Shown here in pieces: positions 13,801 through 27,300 of a DNA stretch of 64,000 bases. Location of the stretch: NCBI GenBank assembly GCA_034440635.1, contig JAOTON010002108.1, forward strand, positions 124,001 to 188,000, written 5' to 3'. This DNA is from Lepas anatifera. Its lineage: Eukaryota > Arthropoda > Thecostraca > Lepadidae. The notes under the pieces were generated by a model. That model worked only from the letters and a program-made list of their open reading frames with translations, made no database searches and was not told where the DNA came from. Position 1 is the first letter of the stretch, and the number at the start of each line of letters is the position of its first letter. The position numbers and the translations under genes were made by a program.

Positions 13801-15230
13801 CCGCCCACGACCACACCACCTGCATCTCCCACACAGAGTTCAGCGAGCCACCCCATGGCCAACACTCACTTCATAAGGCTGGCCTCGGCGAGGAACGCCT
13901 GCCTCTCGTACATGTTGGCGTCCTCCAGCAGGGTCTTGATGGCCACCCTGTACAGCTGCTCCGTGTCGTCGTCCGGGTCACGTGACTTGAGCAGCGCGGT
14001 GCCCTCGTACACGCTGCCGAACGAGCCGGTGCCGACCACCCGGTCGAAGTAGACCTTCTCGATCGCCACCTCCCACTCGTCAGGCTGGTACGCGATCATC
14101 TGGCCACCTGCCGGCAGAAAACAGAAACACACGGTCAGCCAACCGCGCCGGTGTGGTTACTGGTGTCTAGATCTCTTTAGTATGGACAGCACTTTTACGT
14201 TTTCACGAATAACTCTTTCAAACAGAGTTGCATATTTTGTTCCATGAGATGTAGGCATGCCATTTTCATATATAGAAATACTAAATGGGTCATGTTACAG
14301 GCCATTGTTTAGCCTTCTACAAAATCAGGGCGTAGAGTTAAATTTGCCATTTTCTACGGTTAATCCTGAGTGCCAGCAAGGTGCGGCCGTCGGCACATGT
14401 TTAGCTAAGCACTGCCATTTTCTGAAGAAATTACAGGTGCGCAGCCAGCAATTCAAATTAGTCACGACATAGGCCGCCCTACTTCCTGTGTATCTAAGCA
14501 TGGAAAATGTCTATCAAACACGGGACCTTGGCCCTAGTCCCCACTGCTGCCTGCACTGTTAAGAGTGACTAACGATACTGTTCTCACGCCACTCAGATAG
14601 CAGCTGGGTGAAAAAAATGAACACAACCGAAATAAAAAATCACATACTTCACTGTTTTCATCGCACATTTCGAAATATTTGTCACATCACAAAGGGCATA
14701 AAATAGCTAAAAATGGTAACACGAAATTCAGGTCCCTGCTCAAAGTCCGCACTTAGCGTTAGACAAAGGGTGACTAGAGGAACGAGGACAAAGGGTGACT
14801 AGAGGAACGAGGACAAAGGGTGACTAGAGGAACGAGGACAAAGGGTCACTAGAGGAACGAGGACAAAGGGTGACTAGAGGAACGAGGACAAAGGGTGACT
14901 AGAGGAACGAGTATGTTCAAACAACTCAAAGCATTGAGGACTCACAACCCACAGACAAACCATGAAGTGCCCTTCGGGCCCCAGGACTAACGAATGCTGC
15001 CCAGGTCTGCAACGGTGGACAGGCTAACCGTAGTAGGGGTTCCAGCTGGTGTAGATGGCGTCCATGGGCGGCTTGGTGTTGCGCCGGTAACAGATGGCCA
15101 GCGCGCCGAGTGTGGTCACCACCAGGAGCACACCGATCACGATGGCGATCACCTCGCCTGATGAGAGGTGACTCTGCGGGTCCTGTCGTCACAGGTAGCT
15201 GTCAGCGACGCGTCCAATGTGCGCACAAAC

Positions 15231-15270
<40 letters not shown>

Positions 15271-15287
15271 TATCATCATCTATATAA

Positions 15288-15340
<53 letters not shown>

Positions 15341-18300
15341 TGCCAACTTTTTTGAGCGCGTCGACACCGGCGTCCTTGGTGTGGATGTCAGCTAACACTT
15401 CGGAGAGCAGAGACAATGATCATGGGCCTTAACCTGGCTGGTTAACACGCGTCATGCCAGTGGCAAACGATGCCGGTACGGCAGCTCAAATCTGTCCGAT
15501 TCAAGATCTCACTGAGCCGACTGAGCCCAGCCAGGAGGCCGAGCCGTCGGCGGCGGCGGCGGCTGTACTCACGGCCACCAGGTAGAAGAGCGGCGGCGAG
15601 AGAGGGCCCAGACCCGCCAGCGTGCGCGCCTGCACCTGGATGCTGTTGTTTCCGGCGGCCAGCAGCAGCTGCTGCTCCTGCCGGCACGGCGGCGCGTCGC
15701 ACCGGTCCGCCGGGCACTTGTCCCTCTTCGAGGAGAGCTCCTGTCCAGCCGGCAGATGTCAAGCAGGTCAGAGGACTGAACAAGGCACATAGGGCTACAC
15801 TCAAGGTGGCGGAGCGCTGAACGTGCAGTTATACTACGGAGATAGCGAGAGGCTGCTGCAGTAAGGACAGAGAACTGATCCTGACCGGATAGCAGTTGAA
15901 GCGCGGCTCCAGAATGCAGCCCAGCGCACTGTCGTAACCCGCTGTTTTCTACCCGTTCCGAGCATTAAGACCTGCCCCTCTTTCAACGTTAAAAACAATC
16001 GGAAATCTCCTGAGGCTTCTGAATATTCTAGAATCACGGACTAGGGAGCTGACAGCTGGGGCGTGTGCCCGGGGTCACTGACCTCCACGTCTCCGTCCAC
16101 GCGGCGGATGTGTATGACGTAGCTGAGCACGTGGCCGCCGTTGGGCAGCGGCGGGTCCACCCAGGTCAGCATCACCTGGCCGGCGGTGGTCTGGTTGGAG
16201 ATGACCGGCAGCACGGTCAGCGTGTCGGCCGTCTCTGTGGCAGCGCACGTTCGGCGGTCAGGCGGCGACGGGGTCACAGCGGCGACACGGCGGTCAGACG
16301 GCGACACGGCGGTCAGACGGCGACACGGCGCACAGCGGCGACACAGCGGCGACACGGCGCACAGCGGCGACACGGCGGTCAGACGGCGACACGGCGCACA
16401 GCGGCGACACGGCGGTCAGACGGCGACACAGCGCACAGCGGCGACACGGCGGTCAGACGGCGACACGGCGGTCAGACGGCGACACAGCGCACAGCGGCGA
16501 CACGGCGGTCAGACGGCGACACGGCGGTCAGACGGCGACACGGCGCACGCACAGCGGCGACACGGCGGTCAGACGGCGACACAGCACACAGCGGCGACAC
16601 GGCGGTCAGACGGCGACACAGCACACAGCGGCGACACGGCGGTCAGACGGCGACACGGCGGTCAGACGGCGACACAGCACACAGCGGCGACACGGCGGTC
16701 AGACGGCGACACGGCGGTCAGACGGCGACACGGCGGTCAGACGGCGACACGGCGGTCAGACGGCGACACAGCGCACAGCGGCGACACGGCGGTCAGACGG
16801 CGACACAGCGCACAGCGGCGACACGGCGGTCAGACGGCGACACAGCGCACAGCGGCGACACGGCGGTCAGACGGCGACACAGCACACAGCGGCGACACGG
16901 CGGTCAGACGGCGACACAGCACACAGCGGCGGCGACACGGCGGTCAGACGGCGACACGGCGGTCAGACGGCGACACGGCGCACACAGCGGCGACACGGCG
17001 GTCAGACGGCGACACAGCACACAGCGGCGACACGGCGGTCAGACGGCGACACAGCACACAGCGGCGACACGGCGGTCAGACGGCGACACAGCACACAGCG
17101 GCGACACGGCGGTCAGACGGCGACACGGCGGTCAGACGGCGACACGGCGGTCAGACGGCGACACAGCACACAGCGGCGACACGGCGGTCAGACGGCGACA
17201 CGGCACACAGCGGCGACACGGCGGTCAGACGGCGACACAGCACACAGCGGCGACACGGCGGTCAGACGGCGACACGGCGCACAGCGGCGACACGGCGGTC
17301 AGACGGCGACACGGCGGTCAGACGGCGACACAGCACACAGCGGCGACACGGCGGTCAGACGGCGACACGGCGCACAGCGGCGACACGGCGGTCAGACGGC
17401 GACACGGCGGTCAGACGGCGACACAGCGCACAGCGGCGACACGGCGGTCAGACGGCGACACAGCACACAGCGGCGACACGGCGGTCAGACGGCGACACAG
17501 CACACAGCGGCGACACGGCGGTCAGACGGCGACACGGCGGTCACAGCGGCGACACGGCGGTCAGACGGCGACACGGCGGTCAGACGGCGACACAGCACAC
17601 AGCGGCGACACGGCGGTCAGACGGCGACACGGCGGTCAGACGGCGACACGGCGGTCAGACGGCGACACGGCGGTCAGACGGCGACACGGCGCACAGCGGC
17701 GACACGGCGCGACACAGCCGACAACGGCGACACGGCCGCAGCCGACAACGGCGACACACAGCCGCAGCCGGAACGGCTAGCACGCGTTCCAAAACGGACG
17801 GCGACAGCGACCAGACACCCTGCAATGCTTGAGAGTGGCGTTTTAAACCACACACAGATTAATGTGCCTATGGGCATGCTCCAGCGCCTCCCCTAAAACT
17901 GCTCTAAGCTCCTCCAAGCTGTTCTCGCATGTTCAAGCGCCTCCTCATGCTTCCTCAAAGCTCCTTCAAGCTCATATCAAACCCTCCAATCTCCTGTCAA
18001 ACTAAAGGTGTTTTTCGGAGATTTTTTCCAGTTTTAAGTTTTTTTCCGGAGGAGCACAATTCTTGCGCGCGAATTACAAGTAATATGGGAAAGCAAATAT
18101 TCTAGAGTGAGAAGCGGACGTTTATGGGTAGTTTAAGATTTTGCATTCGCTGTATTTTCGTGTCATTTCCACTAAAACACATAAAACGGGCATGTGAGGT
18201 CTTAATCTGTTTTCGATAATTGCTTAGCTTCACTACGCCCGTCATACTGGCGCTGATCAGCCCCAAACAGCTGATATCTCCTCCCACTCTGTTCAAGCAG

Positions 18301-21300
18301 ACACCGATCTTCGCATCTGCTCCGACGTCCTCTAAGCCAGTCTAATCCTTTTTTCTGAGGAGGCGCAGGAACAGACACAAAGTCGCCATGCCTCCAGAGC
18401 GCAGTACTAGCAGCCGTGTCACACAGCGACCTGACCCGACGACAGGCGCAGACGCTCACCGTTCTTGAGTGTTTTCCGGCTGGCGATGGCGGCGGGGCTG
18501 CGAAGGCCCTTTTGGCTCTCGTTCCGGCAGCTTTGCAAGTGCTGGCACGCGTACACCTCTACAGTGTACTCGGCAAAGTAGTGCAGGTCGCGGAGGACGG
18601 TGCTGTTCTTGGAGGTCTCGTTGGCCGGCAGGTCCACCTCGTACGCCTTACACCAGCCTGCGCACACGCCTGCGGTCAGCAAGCCGTCCACAACTGCGGC
18701 AGCGGGCTTATGGAGCGTTTTCCGTGTGTAAAAGACAGCATTCTGATCACTACGCTTCAATCCGTATAAGACTTGAGCTTGTTTATGCTCCGTTAAATCC
18801 GCAGGAGCTTCTGGAACACCAGCAAGTCAGTGCATAGCGCAACCGCAACAGTGCATAGCATTTAACGAAGTTCAGTTGTGAAAACAAATACATTTTCAGA
18901 TTCGCACCCCTATACGGTGTCTGCATTCCAAACAAAACAACCGGAGATGACATACATTACAATTTCAGCACCACATGAAATATAAAGGCTCAGGTAGCAT
19001 ATCACAAGTCTCTCGTCACAGAAGAGGGCCGAGTGCCTGGCGCGCCGCCGGCCGGCGCGGCACCGACCGCAGGCGGGTTACCATCGACGTGTCGGTGGAC
19101 GCAGGGCCCCAGCTGCGGCAGCGGCAGCGGCAGCGGCTCCGGCAGCTCGTTGCTGATGGTGGTGTTGATGCTACGGCGACCACGGCCCACCGGACTGCTG
19201 CACACAACGGACGTCAGCTCACAGACGAGGCTTCACCTCCCCTTGCAGGCCCACAACTGTTGTAGGCGGGCTCGTTAGCGCCGTTCGCAGAAGGTCAGTA
19301 GTAAGAAGCCGTTGATGAAGTATAACGGGTGTTATTACCTTCATTAGCAAGTGTCACATTACAAAAAATACAAATTTTAGAGATTTCCGTGTCCTGAATG
19401 TATGATCAAGTGCATTTCGGGTGGGACACCCGACCTGTAACGGCTTAATATTATTCATTTACAGAACATCTGGTAACAGACAGGTGATAAATATCTAGCC
19501 AAACCAATTACTCAGACTCTTGTAGTTGGCACAATTTTCAACCGCACAATTCGCTGTCTTACTCTTTCTTCCTAAAGACGGTGTTCTGGATGAGGTCCTC
19601 GAACCAGTTCTGTTCCTCCTTGTTGGCGCGGTCGATGCTGGAGGCCGAGCCGGCGTGGCCGGACCGCCGCGCACCGTCGCCGTCCGCCGGGCACTCGCAG
19701 CTGTCGGCGCCGGCCAGCACCCGCAGACTGCTGTTGAAGGCCGGCGGCCCCACCGGCGGCAGCGGCGGAGGGCGCACCACGTCTGCCGCGGCGACACCGG
19801 GGTCAGGGTCACCGGGGTCCTCCTGCCCTGCTACAGCCCGCCCCAACCCTCCCCCTCACAGCTCACACGGCCGTGGCATCTACTGCCCTGCTACAGCCCG
19901 CCCCGACCCTCCCCTCACAGCTCATACGGCCGTGGCATCTACTGCCCTGCTACAGCCCGCCCCGACCCTCCCCCTCACAGCTCACACGGCCGTGGCATCT
20001 ACTGCCCTACTACAGCCCGCCCCGACCTTCCCCCTCACAGCTCACACGGCCGTGGCATCTACTGCCCTGCTACAGCCCGCCCCGACCCTCCCCCTCACAG
20101 CTCACACGGCCGTGGCATCTACTGCCCTGCTACAGCCCGCCCCGACCCTCCCCTCACAGCTCACACGGCCGTGGCATCTACTGCCCTGCTACAGCCCGCC
20201 CCGACCCTCCCCCTCACAGCTCACACGGCCGTGGCATGGCACGCTAACGCCACCCGCTTTATTTCACTATTCAAACGGCCGATCCCTGAAGGCCAACTTC
20301 CCTCTCCCGGATCGCTTCACTGTAGCCCTGCAAACAACTCTAAGTGACCCGTCGGTAAGACCGATGAGCGTCATTCACCAGGCTTCTGCCCTGGCTCTTC
20401 TCCCACTGACCGCTCCTGGTCTTCAAACACACACACTCACCGCCCGGGTCCTTGCAGAAGGCGTAGTTGTGGTCCAGCGTTTCGGGGGTGTAGCGAGCCA
20501 CCAAGTAGTAGTGGGTGATGATGCCGTTGGGCTCGGCCGGCGGGTCCCACTCCACACGCAGCGCATTCTCCAGCGGGTACACCTTCATGTTGCGCGGTAC
20601 AGTCGGCACTGCAGGAGCCGCACGGTCAGCGCGGGTCATGTTCCTTCTGGGTCGGTATAGCCGAGGTCGCACAAAAGCATACGAACAGATGCGCAAAACA
20701 TCCACCGCCTGACACAGGTCAGGGTAAAAACTCCAGAAATGCTATATTATTAACTGTCATGCCGCTACAATAAACGACACAGGGTGCTACCTATCACCGT
20801 CACAAACCGCACCGAAATCGACATTACAGGGCTGGCCGGCACTTACATATGGTACACAAAGAGACCGAGAGTGAACATCTCACTGTACCATTTCGCCATT
20901 TCGCAAGACAAGGACACGCTGCGATGTGAGGCTCCGACAAACATTTGGACACGGAAAACAAACTTCATTATTTGAGCAAATCTGGCGGCTGTCAACACGA
21001 AGTCTGACGATCGACTGAGATCAAACGGACGCCGTATAAACACGCTTTGCCTGCGCCGCTTAAGACCGTCTCACATGCTGTTTTCAACGAAACAATGGCA
21101 TAAACATTGAGCCATTACACAGCATGTGCATACGGTGATGGTAACTACGTGGTCTGACGTCATAAGCAGAGCAGCTGTGTTCCTTAGATGGAGCCGATGC
21201 ATATTTCGCACAGATTCCACCGATTTTCAGACACAACATTACACAAAAAGAGCCATACCGGTTCAGTATTGGCCTGCAAGAAAATACGATGCAGAGCGCG

Positions 21301-24300
21301 GAATTGACACAGTGGAATGCTTACTTTGGACGCAGTCAAATGAAGGATGGACAGATGGGAAAACGGATGGATGGAACAGCTGACAACGAGGTAGAGCGAT
21401 CCAAGAAACACTGGGGCTGACTCAACCTGGAAAGGAACGAGCCTTTATATGAATCGCCAAATGCCACAACTCACGATCTGGCTGCAAGGTATCGCCACGG
21501 CAGTTCGCTCCCATGCACCGAATACTGCATTCATTGAAAGTACCACTGCGCTTCAATGAGAGTCGTACAAAGCTGGCCAATCGCCACGTGAAAAGGTAAC
21601 GCTTATAAACAGTAGTACATACAGCCATTCGCCATGAAGATGTGAGCCTCCACCACACAGTAGCTTTCCATCAACGCATTCATGAATCAGGAAAAGGCAG
21701 ACACAAACCCCATTGTTCGCGATATGGAACAGATGAGGAGAGACAGCCGGCGCAGCAGAGGTCTGAATGGAATGAAAACTATGGGGCGGGGTGAGACGAG
21801 ATTGTTGCAGGGTTTTATTTCGAGCTGGGCGGAAGGGGACGATTTCTTCTGAAAATGTCACGGGGGAAAACGGAGCCGGACGTGACGGGACCGCTTCTTG
21901 ATAGTCTGTCTTGCACCCAGGCGGACGACACAGACTTGGATGAGAGGCAACAGGATGGATTCTACGCTGGTCGCAAGCGGGCGGTAGGACCCACCTGCCG
22001 GGGCGGAGGTGAAGTACTGGATCTGGGACTGTCCGGTGGTCGCCGTGTTCCCCGTCTTCGCCATCAGAGTCTCCACGTAGAACGCGTACTGGGTGTAAGG
22101 CTTCAGGTCGCGCACTATCTGCCTCACCACTGTCTCGTTCTCCTTGGGTGTGGCGATGTAGTCGACCGCATTCCAGCTGTCGCAAGGACCGGGTCAGCAC
22201 GCGCCAACAGGGCCGACGCTTCCACACTGCGACAGGGGACCGGGTCAGCACGCGCCAACAGGGCCGACGCTTCCACACTGCGACAGGGGACCGGGTCAGC
22301 ACGCGCCAACAGGGCCGACGCTTCCACACTGCGACAGGGGACCGGGTCAGCACGCACCAACAGGGCCGACACTTCCACACTGCGACAGGGGACTGGGCCA
22401 GCACGCACCAACAGGGCCGACACTTCCACACTGCGACAGGGGACCGGGTCAGCACGCGCCAACAGGGCCGACACTTCCACACTGCGACAGGGGACCGGGT
22501 CAGCACGCGCCAACAGGGCCAACACTTCCACACTGCGACAGGGGACCGGGTCAGCACGCGCCAACAGGGCCGACACTTCCACACTGCGACAGGGGACCGG
22601 GTCAGCACGCGCCAACAGGGCCGACACTTCCCACACTGCGACAGGGGACCGGGTCAGCACGCGCCAACAGGGCCGACACTTCCACACTGCGACAGGGGCC
22701 CGGGTCAGCACGCGCCAACAGGGCCGACACTTCCACACTGCGACAGGGGCCCGGGTCAGCACGCGCCAACAGGGCCTACACTTCCACACTGCGACAGGAG
22801 ACCGGGTCAGCACGCACCAACAGAGCCGACACTTCCACACTGCGACAGGGGACCGGGTCAGCACGCGCCAACAGGGCCGACACTTCCACACTGCGACAGG
22901 GGACCAGGTCAGCACGCGCCAACAGGGCCAACACTTCCACACTGCGACAGGGGACTGGGTCAGCACGCACCAACAGGGCCAACACTTCCACACTGCGACA
23001 GGGGCCCGGGTCAGCACGCGCCAACAGGGCCAACACTTCCACACTGCGACAGGAGACCGGGTCAGCACGCGCCAACAGGGCCGACGCTTGCACAATTGAC
23101 AACAGCGTCTGCCTCAGGCTAGTGCTGCCATTTTGACGTCCTTTTCGCAGCTGATTTGCATCAAATGACACGTTTTTAGACGATATGCCAAGGAACCAGC
23201 CGAAAAAGGATAGCATGCGAGGTCTACTCCTTACACTAACTGCAAATCGAAAACAGAATTTCCCTTAGTCTTGCCTGTTTAACCTATTTCGTCGGCTCCG
23301 GCTACCCCTATTTCCGGGGGGGGGCATATCGGCCCCCAGATCTCGTAATCTAACCGGCCGATTTTGAAAATTCAAGTGCTATAGATTCCCTGACGCTAAA
23401 CTTTATTTTGAAAAAGAAAATTTAAATTTTGTTTTTAGGGAGGTCGTGAAATATGCAATTTTTGTGTATTTTTAGATTTTCCATAACCCTTGTCTCTGTT
23501 GTACGATTTTCACTAAACTAGTTCAGATTTACAAATAATTGACCCAAATTGTCTATACTCGAGTTACGCAAAATTCGAAATTAATGGCAGTTCCAGGACC
23601 AGGACTATGAGGGGAAATATATAACCTAAAGTTTTTGTTACGCGGTTAAGCCGTGTATACTGTGGCATCTTTGACACATAAATAAATGAAAAAGTGAAAA
23701 CTCATCGGGGCGGATGCAGTAAGGTAAAACAGTGGGGTAAATACATACCAACATATGCGGTGGTTGGCTGGTATATTAGTCCCTCGACTAGTTGAAATTT
23801 ATTTTGTATTTTACCCTCCATGGCAGCTCTGGGAAGAGGGTGACATAGGCGGATCAGGACCTCGTCGTGGGGGGGCGGCGGGTGGGGGTGATTGGAAACA
23901 CATTTTTAATATACAACGATATTGGTCGCGGCGGTGTACTGGCTGGGAATATGCATTTTGAAAATGTGTAGTGACTGGACACGCCTCTGGTAATCTGAAT
24001 TTGGTTATAACTTTTTGAATTTTCATATCCAATTGTATTGCCTGGACGGCTGTAAGAGTCTTCCTTATACGTTTAGTCCTTCTTGATAACATTCCCCCAT
24101 TTTGAAGCTGTAACCGCCCTTGATGAATACAAATAGTGACATTGTGATGCACTATCATCTCCATAAAAATGATATAATAAACCATTAACTGGTATCGGTC
24201 GCGGCCGGCTTCCTTTACAAGAACTCATCGCATACGATAATACTTGGTTTGTGGATAGAACCTCCCAAAACCCGCCTAGCTCCGCCCCTGGTAATATATA

Positions 24301-27300
24301 ATATTGACATTTCGAAACCTGCCTGTCTGTTTTAGGACGTCGGGTTTAGTTCTTGGCCGTTTGGGATATTCTGAAAACCTGGGGGGCACCCTGCAATGTT
24401 AACATTGGCATGTTTCTTCCCCACCACAGGTTAAACACCGCGAGCAGGAGTCAGACGCAAATTAGCCCGACCCGCGGGACAGCAGAACGGAAACCTAGCG
24501 GGCATCATACAAAATATGGATAAGATGACACAAAAAGCTTGACATTTAAAATGCGCGACACCCATGGTTTTCACTCGAAAAAGTGTCGGCTCTATTTTCG
24601 GTTATGAATTGATCGCAGTGACGACAGCGGCGATCACACTGTGACGGCAGGTCCGCAGCGCGCGGCGTCCGCGGCACTCACACGTCGCCGCCGCAGGCGT
24701 CTCGGCCGCTGAACAGACTGACGTTCTTCTCGGGCGCTTCCCGGTAGAAAATGTTGTAACCCAGCAGAGTGCGGTAGTCGGTCACCTGGTCACGGAAGTT
24801 AGCCCAGGCGATCACCGCCATTTTGTTGCGGGCGCCGATGAACCAGGCTCTCATCTCCTTCCGCTCGCCTGCGGACGAATACGGGGCAGGGTCAGGGGTG
24901 AGAAGGCCGCCTGCTCGTGGCGACGCGGACCGATCGCTGCCGCAGCCCCGCAGGCACCGCACCCAATCACCGCCCGCCTGCAAATCGGCTGGCTTGTAAT
25001 ATCCCCACTCGAAGAAGTCGCAAATACGATTCGTTTGTGATCACATTTCCTCACAATGCGATTTCAATATCTGAGAACAATGCGAATACCTACGAAATTA
25101 TGTTCTTTAACGACATCGGAATGCGTGAATACCTGCCGGTTCAGCTATTATTTCTCTTTATTTTTCTCCCAAACTTTTTGATTAATAAGTAAACAAATAT
25201 CATGTATATGTGACAATTTTCTACGGTTCATACACAAATGTCTCGAAACTCACAACTGGGCACCACCAGCATGACGCGCTACGTCAACAACCGCCATCCC
25301 CACGCGCTGCGTTACCCCTTAACCAAGGATTAGCAAGTGCGGTCAGATTTGGCCTCGGCGCACTTACAGGGCACTTTATCGCCGTTGGTCAGCTCGCCGA
25401 CATCGATGGCATCCTCCTTTTTGAGGCCGGTACGGTTCAACAGGTTGTGGATGACGCTCAGGCACAGCTTGTGGTTGAAGTGGAAGAAGGCGCGCCCGTT
25501 GACGATGGTGAGGTTGGTGGAATCCGGCCACAGCGTCAGTAAGTTGTGGTTGTGAAGGAAGTACAACGCGTATTGGCTGCCGGGGAGAGAACACACCCGT
25601 CACCGCACTCCTGTAGACCACGATACCCTCCACAGAGAGCAATGGAACACTCAGGAAGGGCTAAATGTTCGATTACTGCATTTTATTTTTACGAAATCAA
25701 CTTATCTTTGAGTGCGTGTTTTTTTACTACTGAATATAATTTTGCATCATTAAAACGTTGCTCCCAACTGCCAACAATTCGCACGCGACTGGCGCTCACT
25801 CAGACTCCAGATGCTTTCCACGAATGATGCGCAGGTTGCTTAAGAAGGTGAGCGACACCAGCGGCGCCGAGTAGCTGACCCTGAGGAAGCCGTCGATTTC
25901 CCGGATGTCGGCCAGGCTCTCCTCCAGCTCCTTCACGATGTTCTCTGTGGCACACGGAGAGCGTCTGTGCGGGCGGTCGTTCACCGCAGACTCTCCACGT
26001 GTTCTATCCTCCTTTTATACCAACGAAAATTGCATACATCCTGGTTAGAACTAGTTTGTGCAGTTCGAAACAATAACGTTGCAGCATACATAGATTCTGC
26101 GTAGATTCAAATACACAGTGGGCGGCAAAATTAGCGGGGAGTATCGGGTGCCTTCCCTTCCCAAAAAAGGGGGAAACAAATGCTTAATCCGCACCTCCCC
26201 ATAGCAATGAGAATTACTTTTAAGGGCTGAAAAACTTAACTCCTCCACACAGTACAGCTTTCTTTCACAGGGGAGTCCTACACCTTCGCAGGGGTGCCAA
26301 CTTCGCAACCGCGATGCCTGTTCACATATAAGGGGGCGCGTCGCACGCACCTTCATCATCTAGCATTGCCTCAAGATTGTGTGGAAAACAATGCCGGGAT
26401 TGCCTCCTCATGTAGGGCTGACTAGTATTGGGACGCAAAGAAGATCGGGAGGGAGCGGGGGACGCGTCCCCTGAGCAGCGCACTAGTGACACCCTTTCTG
26501 TTTTAGGGTGTCTCTCTTGTAGGAGAGGAAGCGCTCTCGTATCCCGGACGGCGCATTCGCAGGGCGCGAAAGCATGCAGTACCCAGAACACGGGTGTTTC
26601 AAGCCTTAGCTAACAACGGGCGTGCAACAGGATAGCTAACGCACGTATTTCACATTTGACTGAACACATTTCGTCCGGGTGTGGGCCTGCACATACCCAG
26701 TCCAATTTCCTCCGCCTTGAATCTATCATCCCTGCAACCGCCATCCGGATCATGTGCGGAGACACAGAACGTCTGAGCGCAAGCCGCGAATGTTTCACAG
26801 TCGGTCTGTGTTCGGTGACATATGCTTGAGAAGCAACTGAGCGCGGTATCACCCGATAATAGGTACATTGGTCGGGCGTACATTATATAATAATTGTTTG
26901 TGTTTAGAAACGCACCAAATGCCAAGGTTATACGGCATCGCCAACTCTCACCCTGTTGGGAGGGAGGTGAGGGATCAGATCGACTTATTGAAGGACTCTG
27001 ACGTGGCTTGAACACGGACAGGTGGCTCAGGTGACTGATGTTATCCACTGAGCCACTCACATACCCCCGGTCCTGAGCACAGTATCGATTTGTTTGAGTA
27101 CGATATGCATGCCCGATTTGACATTAGCGCTGTATCGTACGCGAGTTCATTTGATGGCTACAGACGGGGAACAGGGCCGACGATGCACAATGGAATACTC
27201 ACCCCCGGAGACCTGGATGCGCAGAGAACCTTTGATGATGGTGCAGCCCTTGAAGGCCTGAGCACGCGCCGCTGAATCGATCATCCTGCCCTGGCAGCTC

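Noticed and set aside
16065..17832. Two plus-strand frames of more than 560 codons (RRHGGQTAT repeats)
   Set aside because: They run from an antisense InR exon straight into a stop-free minisatellite; no splice or codon evidence.
21553..23122. Frames of 320-414 codons on both strands
   Set aside because: The 51-bp repeat is a multiple of three and lacks stops, so open frames arise automatically.
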